The notes under the pieces were generated by a model. The model worked only from the letters and a program-made list of their open reading frames with translations. It did not search any database and had not been told where the DNA came from. This document shows positions 17,418-25,947 of a DNA stretch of 64,000 bases, piece after piece. Both the position numbers and the translations under genes were made by a program. The stretch is from positions 62,001-126,000 of the forward strand of contig JAZKAR010000009.1 in assembly GCA_040389065.1 (NCBI GenBank). Direction: 5' to 3'. Source of the stretch: JAZKAR01 sp040389065 (GTDB lineage Bacteria; Pseudomonadota; Gammaproteobacteria; Burkholderiales; Casimicrobiaceae). Numbering within the stretch: position 1 is the stretch's first letter; every line of letters starts with the position of its first letter.

Positions 17418-18982
17418 ACGCTAGCAATCGCATTAATGATTTTTCAACATGCCAATATTACTTATTTTTAATAAGTATTATTGGAATCACAATTTTCTCT
17501 CAAACCTTAACATATCCTAATACAGATATTGCGTGGTTAACATTATGTGCAGATAGATTATTGAAAGGCGGTAAATTTTATACTGATATTTTTGAACTTA
17601 ACCTTCCTTTTAGCGTATTACTCTATATCCCTTCTGTAGTAATCTCAAAAATACTGCCATTGTCTTCTTATATCATTACGTATTTACTATCAGCTCTATT
17701 AACCTTACTGTGTGCTTGGTTAAGCACATTGATTATTGAACACTATCCCAATAACATTAATAATTTAAGTAAATACTCTGACCCTACACACTCTAACAAC
17801 CTTACTAAGCCTTTATTCCTTTCATCACATTCTTTCTTTATCAGCATTGTTGCTGCCTCAATGATTACCTCACTAGGTGCTTTAGGAGAGCGCGACCATA
17901 TTATTGGCCTTTGCGTCTTTCCTTATAGTTTACTTTTGTTATCCCCAAAAGGCCTTAAATTAAAATTACACGTTAACATTAACATAATCATATTTATTCT
18001 ATTAGGCATAGGAATTATTTTAAAACCTTATTATTTATTAAGCTTACTATCGCTTCATATTTTTAGTTACATTCTTTACCAATCTTTTCGCTTCTCCTTA
18101 CCATTATTTCTCACGCTTACAACAGTAGGCAGCCTTTTACTTATCAGTATTTTTTTTATATTTCCTGAATGGTTATCTATTTTACCTATTATAAAATTGG
18201 CTTATCCAGGCTATAACAGAACTTTTTTATTTACTCTACAAGCTTTATTTTTTTACCTCCTATCACCACTAGCTTATATTATTTTGCAGATTAAAAATAA
18301 AAATCAAACACTTTTTTTTATGCGAAACCACTTAATAAAAAATTTATTACTTATTAGCCTTAGTATGCTGCCAGTGTATTTACTGCAGTGTAAAGGCTGG
18401 TATTATCACGCTCTACCCGTTACTATTCCATTATGGGTGGTTGCATTTTCTATTATTAATCGCAAACGTTCATTTATATTATTTATTCTTTTTTTACTAA
18501 GTGCGCATGTTGCCTATCTTCGATATTCAGATAAAGATTTTTACGATACACCTTATTATCAATGGATATTTTCAACGCTCAAAAAAAATGCTACCGCTGG
18601 TGATACTTATTTATGCTTATCCTCTAATTTAAATTGTAATTTCCCGCTCTCGTTATCTGGCCCCTATAAACTTATTTCGCGCTACCCGTCTTTATGGCCT
18701 TCCTATGGAATTAAAGAAGAATGGCACGCAGGGCATGTTACCCAAGCTACCTTTTTACGGTATTTTCATCAAGATATGATAAATACACTAGAAGACATTC
18801 GAAAAGAACCGCCTAAAATTATTCTCATTCAATGGAAACGCACCTCAAAGGGTCTTATTGAAGATTTTTCCAACGAAAAAGACTTTATCGAGCTGCTTAC
18901 ACGCGATTATCATAGGGTAGGTCAAAAAGATTACGAAGATAATTGGTCAACTTGGATCTATATTCGTCATGCGGCTATATAA
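17414..18982 (+). CDS. Polytopic membrane protein, GT-C glycosyltransferase-like (paralogue 2)
   Basis: The 522-residue product parallels the preceding one throughout: LLKGGKFYTDIFELNLPF after the first helix, a central FPEWLSILPIIKLAYPGYN, CKGWYYHALPVTIPLW near residue 325, and LNCNFPLSLSGPYKLISRYP near 410. The starting ATG overlaps the previous stop (ATGA), so the pair is translationally coupled. Conserved acidic residues in the first loop agree with a GT-C fold, but the substrate is unknown. A role in glycosylating a surface polymer or lipid is inference. The next gene, ubiD, is 160 bp away. Confidence 0.7.
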   Translation: MNASNRINDFSTCQYYLFLISIIGITIFSQTLTYPNTDIAWLTLCADRLLKGGKFYTDIFELNLPFSVLLYIPSVVISKILPLSSYIITYLLSALLTLLCAWLSTLIIEHYPNNINNLSKYSDPTHSNNLTKPLFLSSHSFFISIVAASMITSLGALGERDHIIGLCVFPYSLLLLSPKGLKLKLHVNINIIIFILLGIGIILKPYYLLSLLSLHIFSYILYQSFRFSLPLFLTLTTVGSLLLISIFFIFPEWLSILPIIKLAYPGYNRTFLFTLQALFFYLLSPLAYIILQIKNKNQTLFFMRNHLIKNLLLISLSMLPVYLLQCKGWYYHALPVTIPLWVVAFSIINRKRSFILFILFLLSAHVAYLRYSDKDFYDTPYYQWIFSTLKKNATAGDTYLCLSSNLNCNFPLSLSGPYKLISRYPSLWPSYGIKEEWHAGHVTQATFLRYFHQDMINTLEDIRKEPPKIILIQWKRTSKGLIEDFSNEKDFIELLTRDYHRVGQKDYEDNWSTWIYIRHAAI

Positions 18983-19144
18983 GCATTATTTAACCATATC
19001 TCTCAACATTGCATACTGAGGGAGGTATTTCATACAAACGTATTTACGTGTATTGTTTGCATGATTGTTTCGATACTATGCCGCGTTAACACAACCTTAT
19101 TGAAGCCTTCTTACCCATAGAAGAAATTTATAAAGCACACTTCC

Positions 19145-20611
19145 ATGTCTTACCATGATTTACGTGATTTTCTTAGCCAACTCGAAGCACGCGGCGAACT
19201 TAAACGCATTAAAACCAGTATTTCACCTCATCTGGAGATGACTGAAATTAGTGATCGTACTTTACAAGCCCAAGGCCCTGCCCTTCTTTTTGAAAACCCT
19301 ACAGGCTTTAGCACCCCTGTACTAACCAATCTTTTTGGTACCCCTGAACGTGTAGCGCTAGGAATGGGTGCCGACTCCCTAGAAGCGTTACGCGATGTAG
19401 GCCGACTACTTGCTGCGCTAAAAGAACCTGAAGCGCCCAAAGGCTTTCGAGATCTTTGGGAAAAGCTGCCGCTTTTCAAGCAAGTTCTTAACATGCCTTT
19501 AAAAATCCTAAAAACAGGGGCTTGCCAAGAAATTGTTCTTGAAGATAACGCTATCGATTTAGCACAATGGCCTATTCAGCATTGCTGGCCTGGTGATATT
19601 GCACCACTCATTACTTGGGGCCTCGTCGTCACGCAAGGGCCACATCAACGCCGCCAAAATTTAGGCATTTACCGCCAGCAAGTCATTGGCCCCAACCGTG
19701 TGATTATGCGCTGGCTTGCACATCGAGGCGGTGCGTTAGATTTTCAAGCACACCAGAAAGCGTTTCCTGGTCAGCCCTTCCCGCTTGCAGTGGTTTTAGG
19801 GGCTGATCCTGCTACCGTTCTAGGGGCTGTTACGCCTGTTCCAGACAGCCTTTCTGAATATCAATTTGCAGGCTTACTTCGTGGGCAACGCACTGAATTG
19901 GTGAAGTGCATATCTCATGATTTGCAAGTGCCTGCAAATGCTGAAATTGTACTTGAAGGCTTTATTTACCCTAACGATACCGCTCTCGAAGGCCCTTATG
20001 GTGACCATACAGGCTATTACAATGAGCAAGAGCGCTTTCCTGTCTTTACTATTGAGCGCATTACCCATCGCGAAAATCCTATTTATCATAGTACTTATAC
20101 AGGCCGCCCTCCTGATGAACCGGCCATACTTGGGGTTGCTCTAAATGAGGTATTTGTACCCATTTTACAAAAACAGTTTAGTGAAATTATAGATTTTTAC
20201 TTACCTCCAGAAGGCTGCTCTTACCGCTTGGCAGTAGTCAGTATTCGTAAAGCATACCCTGGGCATGCCAAACGAATCATGATGGGCATATGGAGTTTTT
20301 TACGTCAGTTTATGTATACCAAGTTTGTCATTGTTGTTGATGAAGATATCAATATTAGAGATTGGAAAGAAGTTATTTGGGCGATTACTACCCGTATGGA
20401 TCCTATGCGTGACACAGTGATGATTGACCGGACACCTATTGATTACTTAGATTTTGCCAGCCCAATTTCTGGTCTTGGCTCTAAAATGGGGCTTGATGCA
20501 ACCAACAAATGGGCAGGAGAAACCGATCGCGAGTGGGGAAGCCCTATCACAATGTCGCCGGGCATTAAAACTCGAATTGATGCGTTATGGGATGAGCTAG
20601 GGATTATTTAG
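19145..20611 (+). CDS. ubiD: UbiD-family prenylated-FMN decarboxylase
   Basis: UbiD decarboxylates 4-hydroxy-3-polyprenylbenzoate during ubiquinone synthesis using prenylated FMN, Mn2+ and K+. The 488-residue product is full length (E. coli 497). Family blocks are visible: YHDLRDFLSQLEARGELKRI at the start, NLGIYRQQVIGPNRVIMRWL near 170, LEGPYGDHTGYYNEQERFPV near 285, and KRIMMGIWSFLRQFMYTKFVIVVDEDINIRDW near 385. The C-terminus GSKMGLDATNKW is also typical. No UbiX-like flavin prenyltransferase is next to it. A strong terminator follows. Confidence 0.95.
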   Translation: MSYHDLRDFLSQLEARGELKRIKTSISPHLEMTEISDRTLQAQGPALLFENPTGFSTPVLTNLFGTPERVALGMGADSLEALRDVGRLLAALKEPEAPKGFRDLWEKLPLFKQVLNMPLKILKTGACQEIVLEDNAIDLAQWPIQHCWPGDIAPLITWGLVVTQGPHQRRQNLGIYRQQVIGPNRVIMRWLAHRGGALDFQAHQKAFPGQPFPLAVVLGADPATVLGAVTPVPDSLSEYQFAGLLRGQRTELVKCISHDLQVPANAEIVLEGFIYPNDTALEGPYGDHTGYYNEQERFPVFTIERITHRENPIYHSTYTGRPPDEPAILGVALNEVFVPILQKQFSEIIDFYLPPEGCSYRLAVVSIRKAYPGHAKRIMMGIWSFLRQFMYTKFVIVVDEDINIRDWKEVIWAITTRMDPMRDTVMIDRTPIDYLDFASPISGLGSKMGLDATNKWAGETDREWGSPITMSPGIKTRIDALWDELGII

Positions 20612-20640
20612 ATTTTTTAATGACGCTCAACAGCTTATTC

Positions 20641-20671
20641 AGCAGGCTATGAATCTTTAGCCTGCTTTTTT
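20641..20671 (+). terminator. Rho-independent terminator after ubiD
   Basis: AGCAGGCT (20641-20648) pairs perfectly with AGCCTGCT (20659-20666), followed by a T-run to 20671. It lies between the convergent ubiD and rluC genes and serves ubiD best. Confidence 0.85.
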
Positions 20672-20685
20672 GCACAGCACAATAA

Positions 20686-21645
20686 TTAAGTTACCACCTT
20701 TAGATTTTGCTTACGCAGTATGTCTAAAAACTTTGACAACTCTGGAGGCAACGGCGCTTCAAGCTCCAGCGGCGCTCCACTGATAGGATGACGCAAGCTA
20801 AGCTTCCAGGCATGTAAAAACATGCGTTTTAATCCTTGTTTTGCCAATTGAGCATTCCAAGCATCAGGAGCATATTTATCATCGCCGCCAATAGGATACC
20901 CAGTGCTTGCTAAGTGCACACGAATCTGATGCGTACGCCCTGTTAGCGGTTCAGCACGCAGCAAAGAAAACTCAGGCCATGCCTCTATGCCTTCTACCAC
21001 CGTGCTTGAAGGCTGCCCTTGCTGCTTATCAACTTTCACACGCCGCTCGCCAGAGGCCAATACATATTTAAATAAAGGTAGCTCGATACGTTTACGCTCA
21101 CCTTCAGGCCAGTAGCCTTGAACACCTGCCAAATAAACTTTACGAACCTTGTGCTCACGCAACATTTCATGCAGTTTTACTAATGCTTGTCGCTTTTTTG
21201 CGACAAGTAAAATACCTGATGTATCACGATCAATACGGTGTACTAACTCAAGATGTTTAAATTCAGGATAGGTACGACGCAGCCGCTCAATTAACCCAAA
21301 CTCAATACCGCTGCCACCATGAACAGCCAAACCTTCAGGCTTATTCACTACCATCATCGTGTCATCTTCAAACAAACACTCAGGTATCCAACGCTCAACC
21401 CTTGATGAATCAGGCGGTGCTTCAACGCTGACTGGCGGCAAACGCAACTCATCTCCTGCTGCAAGTCGGTAATCAGGCTTAGCCCGTTTTCCATTAACGC
21501 GAATTTGCCCTGTTCTCAACAAACGAAAACACAAGCCTTTAGGGGCACTTTTCCAGTGATGCTGTAAAAAATGATCAAGTCGCTGTCCTGCCTGATCCTC
21601 ATCAATCGAAAGATACTCGACATGGGGTTTAGTTATAGTATGCAT
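20686..21645 (-). CDS. rluC: 23S rRNA pseudouridine synthase RluC
   Basis: RluC converts uridines 955, 2504 and 2580 of 23S rRNA to pseudouridine in E. coli. The 319-residue product has an N-terminal S4 RNA-binding domain (QAGQRLDHFLQHHW, then LLRTGQIRVNGKRAKPDYRL) and the RluA-type catalytic domain with the motif LVHRIDRDTSG (catalytic Asp in HRIDRDTSG) near residue 140 and GRTHQIRVHLAS near 260. AGGA precedes the ATG. It is divergent from rne, as in many betaproteobacteria. RluC rather than RluD is inferred from this neighbourhood. Confidence 0.92.
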   Translation of the reverse strand: MHTITKPHVEYLSIDEDQAGQRLDHFLQHHWKSAPKGLCFRLLRTGQIRVNGKRAKPDYRLAAGDELRLPPVSVEAPPDSSRVERWIPECLFEDDTMMVVNKPEGLAVHGGSGIEFGLIERLRRTYPEFKHLELVHRIDRDTSGILLVAKKRQALVKLHEMLREHKVRKVYLAGVQGYWPEGERKRIELPLFKYVLASGERRVKVDKQQGQPSSTVVEGIEAWPEFSLLRAEPLTGRTHQIRVHLASTGYPIGGDDKYAPDAWNAQLAKQGLKRMFLHAWKLSLRHPISGAPLELEAPLPPELSKFLDILRKQNLKVVT

Positions 21646-21805
21646 TTTTCCTATATAATAATAATGTCCGGTATACAGACGAAAAAAAGTGGATGGGCTT
21701 AGGTCAAAGTATTTGTTCTGCGTGGTTTATGTATTCCCCGCTCTTTGACTCGATCTCTCGCATAGACGTAGCACTCTGTGCCGTTTTGTTTACTGCACAA
21801 CAACG

Positions 21806-21826
21806 GTACTGTATCACATACAGTAC
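21806..21826 (+). promoter_or_regulatory. Hairpin 1 in rne leader (terminator-like)
   Basis: GTACTGTA (21806-21813) and TACAGTAC (21819-21826) form a perfect 8-bp stem with a 5-base loop, followed by TCTTTTCC. It resembles the terminator behind rne, with which it shares TACAGTACTCTTT. It may be an attenuator. Confidence 0.5.
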
Positions 21827-21875
21827 TCTTTTCCCTGCAATCTTTACCGTGGTCACAGTAGTCAAAACCCGGAAA

Positions 21876-21925
21876 CTGTCTAAATATGTATATGCCAGTA
21901 TCTCAATAGGCATACATTTAGACAG
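21876..21925 (+). promoter_or_regulatory. Hairpin 2 in rne leader
   Basis: CTGTCTAAATATGTATATGCC (first 20 bases from 21876) pairs with GGCATACATTTAGACAG (21909-21925), leaving small bulges. The stem is long and AT-rich, about 17 paired bases. Confidence 0.5.
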
Positions 21926-22163
21926 TATGTGTGATGTAAGACAGGGGGTTTGAAGTCGCCTTTTTAAAGCTATACACAGGAGAAAAGCTACGGAAAATGT
22001 ACGTGCGTTTACGACGATTCCAGACACTTTTTCCTTCATAGGAGGCATTGAACATCTCAATTTTCTATGAAAGAACCCAGTGGAGTCGTGAAATTTTGAA
22101 CACCTTACTGTTCTCTACGTATCTCTCATAAACCTGGTTTAAAACTTATTATGCTTAAAATTA

Positions 22164-22222
22164 TGATCAAAAACATGCGCTTGTATTAATGCCACCCTTT
22201 CTAAATTAGGGTATTTTGATCA
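22164..22222 (+). promoter_or_regulatory. Hairpin 3 in rne leader
   Basis: TGATCAAAA (22164-22172) pairs with TTTTGATCA (22214-22222), enclosing a smaller ACCC/GGGT stem. It lies about 180 bases before the rne start codon. Confidence 0.4.
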
Positions 22223-22399
22223 CACCAACGCATTCCAGCATAAAACCAAGTGATATAAAAAGAAATGTCAGGCACTGTAGGCTCAAAATCTCAACCGATG
22301 TCCATGCGGTTATTTAAAGTAAAACAGAGTGTTTAAGGTTTCTTATAAAGAGTGGCGTATTTCTAAATAAAAAGCGGCTTCTGCAATATAAGGAAAAGC

Positions 22400-25300
22400 A
22401 TGAAAAGAATGTTATTTAATGCTACACAAGCAGAAGAGCTGAGAGTAGCAATTGTTGATGGCCAGAAACTTATTGATCTGGATATAGAATCCGCACAAAA
22501 GGAGCAACGAAAAGGTAGTATTTATAAAGGCATCATTACACGTATTGAACCTAGCTTAGAAGCGTGTTTTGTTGATTATGGTACCGAGCGTCACGGATTT
22601 TTACCCTTTAAAGAAATTAGCAGAACCTATTTTCAAGATGAAAACGGCAACCAGGATGCGGGAAGGCATCGCGGTTCCCTTAAAGAAGGACAAGAAATTC
22701 TTGTTCAAATAGATAAAGATGAACGTGGCAGTAAAGGCGCCGCCCTAACGAGCTTTGTTTCACTGGCAGGACGCTACCTTGTTTTAATGCCCAATAACCC
22801 TAGAGGGGGTGGAGTTTCGCGCCGTATTGAAGGCGAGGAACGCAGCGAACTTAAAGAAACATTGGCTCAACTTAATACACCTGATGGCATGAGCCTGATT
22901 GCACGTACAGCCGGTATTGGGCGCAGTGCTGAAGAACTGCAATGGGATTTAGACTATTTACTTCAACTTTGGGTCGCTATTGAGTCAGCTTCAACACAAT
23001 TAAATCCTCCTACATTAATTTACCAAGAATCTAGCCTCGTTATTCGTGCTATTCGTGATTATTTCCACCCTGATATAGGCGAAATCCTCATTGATACACC
23101 AGAAATTTACGAGCAAGCCAAGCAGTTTATGGGGCATGTTATGCCTCAAAATGTGGGGCGCGTACATTTTTATGAAGATGATGTTCCCCTTTTCTCGCGC
23201 TTTCAAATAGAACATCAAATTGAAACTGCTCACTCACGCCAAGTAGCCCTTAATGCAGGTGGAGCGATTGTTATTGATCATACCGAAGCGTTAGTCGCTA
23301 TTGATGTCAATTCAGCGCGCGCTACACGCGGTACAGATATTGAAGCAACAGCCTTTAATACTAACCTTGAAGCAGCAGAAGAAATCGCACGTCAATTACG
23401 TTTACGTGATTTAGGCGGGTTAGTGGTTATTGACTTTATTGATATGGAAAACCCACGCAATCAACGCGATGTAGAAAATCGCCTACGTGATGCTCTGCGT
23501 TATGATCGCGCACGGGTTCAAGTAGGTAAAATTTCACGCTTTGGATTGCTTGAGCTATCGCGTCAGCGTTTACGCCCCAGTTTAGGTGAATCTACCCATA
23601 TTGCCTGCCCCCGCTGTCATGGGCTTGGTTATATTCGTGGTACTGAATCTATTGCGCTGCATGTGTTAAGGTTACTTCAAGAAGAAGCCTTAAAGGGCAA
23701 TGCTACTGAACTTATCGCTCAAGTGCCTGTTGATGTTGCAACTTACCTTCTCAATGAAAAACGTACTGAAGTTCATGATATTGAAACACGCCTCAAGATT
23801 AATATTGTTTTGATTCCTAATAAACATCTTGAAACGCCTAATTATCAAATTCAAAAAATTAAGCATGATGAAAACAAAACAGAAAATGATATTCCTAGTT
23901 TTCAGCGCGCCCAAAAACCTGAAGAAGATATAAGCGCTACACGTGTTGAATATTCGCGTGAACCACGGCAAGAAGCAGCAGTAAAAGGAATTACTCCCCA
24001 ACAACCTGCGCCCTCGCCGCGCGCTGGAGGCCATATTCATCCTAAAGATGGCATTTTGCAGCGTTTATGGACTTGGTTAGTAGGCGATGCACCGATCAAG
24101 CCCGTACCTGCAATCAAAGCAACTCCCGAGGGTAGTACGCGCGTTGAGCATGAAAGGCGTGCTTCTGCACCGGCTTCTCGCAACAGTTACAATAACTCAA
24201 GCGCAACGAATACACGCAGTCGAGATAGCAGTAGCAGTAATGGAGGAGAGCATAGAGAAGGTCGTGAAAACCGCCAGCGCAGCAGTAGCAGCGAAACATC
24301 GCCACGCGGCACTTCACGCACTAACACTCGCTCAGCCCCTAACGCTTCTAACTACGGCGAAGGTAAAGAAAGTTTACGTGATAGCTCACGCGAGCCTAAA
24401 GAAAATCTACGCGAAAATGCACGCGAAAACACCCGTGGCGCTAACTCAAATAGAAATGAGCCACGCGAAAGCAGAGAAAGTCGGCCTGAGCGTCAACCAA
24501 GGCAACCTCGTCATGAGCAGCATGATCATGAGGGTCGCCAAGAGCAACGTGATCATCGTGAAAGCACACTTTCGAATAACACTTCTCCATTAATGGTTGC
24601 ACCAGTTCGCTCGCCATCGAACCAAAGCAATTCTGTTTATGGGCAGTCGAATGAAAATGTGAGTGCAGCGATTTCCAGCCATCAGGAAGAAGCTTCTTTA
24701 CAAAATGCGGATGCACCTGTTAAACGTAGTAGCCGCCCTACCGGAAGCAACAGCACACCCACACGCCGCCGTGAGCAAAGCCAAGAAATAACTGAAGAAA
24801 AGCACGAAAACAGACAAGCTTCAGATAGAGGTATTGCTCAAGACGCTGAACGCAATGAAGAAGTTTCTCAGCAACGTGAACGTACTGAAAAACCTGCACG
24901 AAGAAGTCCTCGTGAACGGCAAGAACGTACAAGTAAACCACAACAGGAAATGACCTTTCATAAAACAGAAGAAAGTGATGAGTTGACTAAAGAGCTTTCT
25001 TCCTCTCCTTATGCAAGCTCAGGTAAACAAGAGCTAGGTGTTTCTGCTGCGGTTACCCCTGAAAAATCTGTAAGTAGACCTGCACAACAACCTCAACCTG
25101 TTATGGCACCTGCAGTTATTATCCCAACAGTGGTAATAGAACCATTGTTATCAGATAAAGATATTGTAGGACGCCCACCTAAGGCAGAAGATATCGTGCA
25201 TCCTTCAGATAAAGGGTTGGTGATGGTAGAAACCTCTGGCAATAACCCAGTAGCTCAAGAACCTACCGAGCAAGTTGCCCCTGCACGAGGCCGACGCCCA

Positions 25301-25474
25301 CGTGCAGCTAAAACCATGCCGGTAGCAGAACCCATGCTTCAAGTTGAAACCCAAAAAGAAGCTGCTGCTGCTTTAGCTGCCGCCGCCAGTGCTACCCCGG
25401 TTGTTGCACCTGCTGTAGCCATTGTACAGCCTACAAATCACGCTGCCGAACCAGGAGAAGCCCCTATCGCCTAG
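22400..25474 (+). CDS. rne: Ribonuclease E
   Basis: RNase E is the main endonuclease of mRNA decay and rRNA/tRNA processing and the scaffold of the degradosome. The catalytic half (1-about 510) has an S1 domain (KGIITRIEPSLEACFVDYG), the metal-binding Asp302 (AIDVNS) and Asp345 (VIDFIDM), and the Zn-link CPRCHG with Cys403 and Cys406, almost identical in number to E. coli (303, 346, 404, 407). The C-terminal half is disordered, rich in Arg, Glu, Ser and Asn, and contains ILQRLWTWLVGD near 550, a likely amphipathic membrane anchor (inference). AAGGA lies just before the ATG. The product has 1024 residues. Confidence 0.97.
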   Translation: MKRMLFNATQAEELRVAIVDGQKLIDLDIESAQKEQRKGSIYKGIITRIEPSLEACFVDYGTERHGFLPFKEISRTYFQDENGNQDAGRHRGSLKEGQEILVQIDKDERGSKGAALTSFVSLAGRYLVLMPNNPRGGGVSRRIEGEERSELKETLAQLNTPDGMSLIARTAGIGRSAEELQWDLDYLLQLWVAIESASTQLNPPTLIYQESSLVIRAIRDYFHPDIGEILIDTPEIYEQAKQFMGHVMPQNVGRVHFYEDDVPLFSRFQIEHQIETAHSRQVALNAGGAIVIDHTEALVAIDVNSARATRGTDIEATAFNTNLEAAEEIARQLRLRDLGGLVVIDFIDMENPRNQRDVENRLRDALRYDRARVQVGKISRFGLLELSRQRLRPSLGESTHIACPRCHGLGYIRGTESIALHVLRLLQEEALKGNATELIAQVPVDVATYLLNEKRTEVHDIETRLKINIVLIPNKHLETPNYQIQKIKHDENKTENDIPSFQRAQKPEEDISATRVEYSREPRQEAAVKGITPQQPAPSPRAGGHIHPKDGILQRLWTWLVGDAPIKPVPAIKATPEGSTRVEHERRASAPASRNSYNNSSATNTRSRDSSSSNGGEHREGRENRQRSSSSETSPRGTSRTNTRSAPNASNYGEGKESLRDSSREPKENLRENARENTRGANSNRNEPRESRESRPERQPRQPRHEQHDHEGRQEQRDHRESTLSNNTSPLMVAPVRSPSNQSNSVYGQSNENVSAAISSHQEEASLQNADAPVKRSSRPTGSNSTPTRRREQSQEITEEKHENRQASDRGIAQDAERNEEVSQQRERTEKPARRSPRERQERTSKPQQEMTFHKTEESDELTKELSSSPYASSGKQELGVSAAVTPEKSVSRPAQQPQPVMAPAVIIPTVVIEPLLSDKDIVGRPPKAEDIVHPSDKGLVMVETSGNNPVAQEPTEQVAPARGRRPRAAKTMPVAEPMLQVETQKEAAAALAAAASATPVVAPAVAIVQPTNHAAEPGEAPIA

Positions 25475-25482
25475 AAACATAA

Positions 25483-25519
25483 AGTACTGTAGTTTCACTG
25501 CGAAACTACAGTACTCTTT
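25483..25519 (+). terminator. Terminator after rne
   Basis: AGTACTGTAGTTTC (25483-25496) and GAAACTACAGTACT (25502-25515) form a perfect 14-bp stem with a 5-base loop, followed by CTTTCT. It begins 8 bases after the rne stop codon. Confidence 0.75.
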
Positions 25520-25762
25520 CTACTGCATGGCTTCATCGTCGCTTGATATGATGTTACGTTAGAAAAGAAAGAATGATTAGCAATAGCCTCTCTCTTCTCA
25601 AACATTCTTATATCACTCCTAAATACAAAAGATTCTCCTGAAAGCGTTCCTAAACATAGTGCAACCTCTTTGTTTAGAAGACTTTTCAAAAGGTTCTTTA
25701 GTATTTTCTAACTCATTTGTCTTATTATAGAGATGCTTAGGCATATACTAAAAGTCAGCATG

Positions 25763-25865
25763 ATTATGCAGCTGAACTCTATGAAGGCGTGGCAATGCAA
25801 ACCGTACGCGCAGTATAACCAGTTGCCAACATGCCAAGAGAATAGAGTGCAAATGCGTAACCTCT
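25763..25865 (+). repeat. Dispersed palindromic repeat, copy B
   Basis: This copy aligns with copy A from end to end: ATTATGCAGCTGAA against GTTACGCAGTTGAG, GAAGGCGTGGCAATGCA against CAAGGCATGGCAACGCA, CAGTTGCCAACATGCC against AAGTTGCCATAACGC, and ATGCGTAACCTC against CTGCGTAACTTC. It is about 10 bases shorter in the right arm. Confidence 0.7.
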
Positions 25866-25947
25866 ATAAATAATAGGTATTAAACATTTCTAACATTCGG
25901 TATAAACTACTTTTTTACTAGAAATTCTCTCATTTGAAAGTGTATCA

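Larger units (their letters stand above)
21646..22399 (+). other. Long rluC-rne intergenic region with structured rne leader
   Basis: The 754 bp between the divergent rluC and rne genes contain three inverted repeats (separate entries at 21806, 21876 and 22164). In E. coli the rne transcript has a long leader whose hairpins allow RNase E to control its own mRNA; a similar role here is inference. Overlapping short open frames on both strands at 21693-22060 lack ribosome sites and I do not call them genes. Confidence 0.6.
25475..25947. other. Intergenic region rne to surA-like gene
   Basis: This 473-bp region contains the rne terminator, one copy of the dispersed repeat at 25763-25865, and the putative promoter of the downstream chaperone (a TATAAA-like box near 25902). 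I see no credible gene; a minus-strand frame at 25495-25689 has no ribosome site and overlaps the terminator. Confidence 0.55.

Noticed and set aside
19010..19100. Possible fifth repeat copy upstream of ubiD
   Set aside because: Resemblance is limited to a short GCATG-like stretch and imperfect palindromes; it does not align with the repeat ends.
21693..22060. Overlapping open frames on both strands in the rne leader
   Set aside because: They overlap each other and the inverted repeats, lack ribosome sites, and look like by-products of palindromic sequence.
24087..24593. Long alternative frame within rne
   Set aside because: It lies inside the low-complexity C-terminal half of rne, whose frame is supported throughout.
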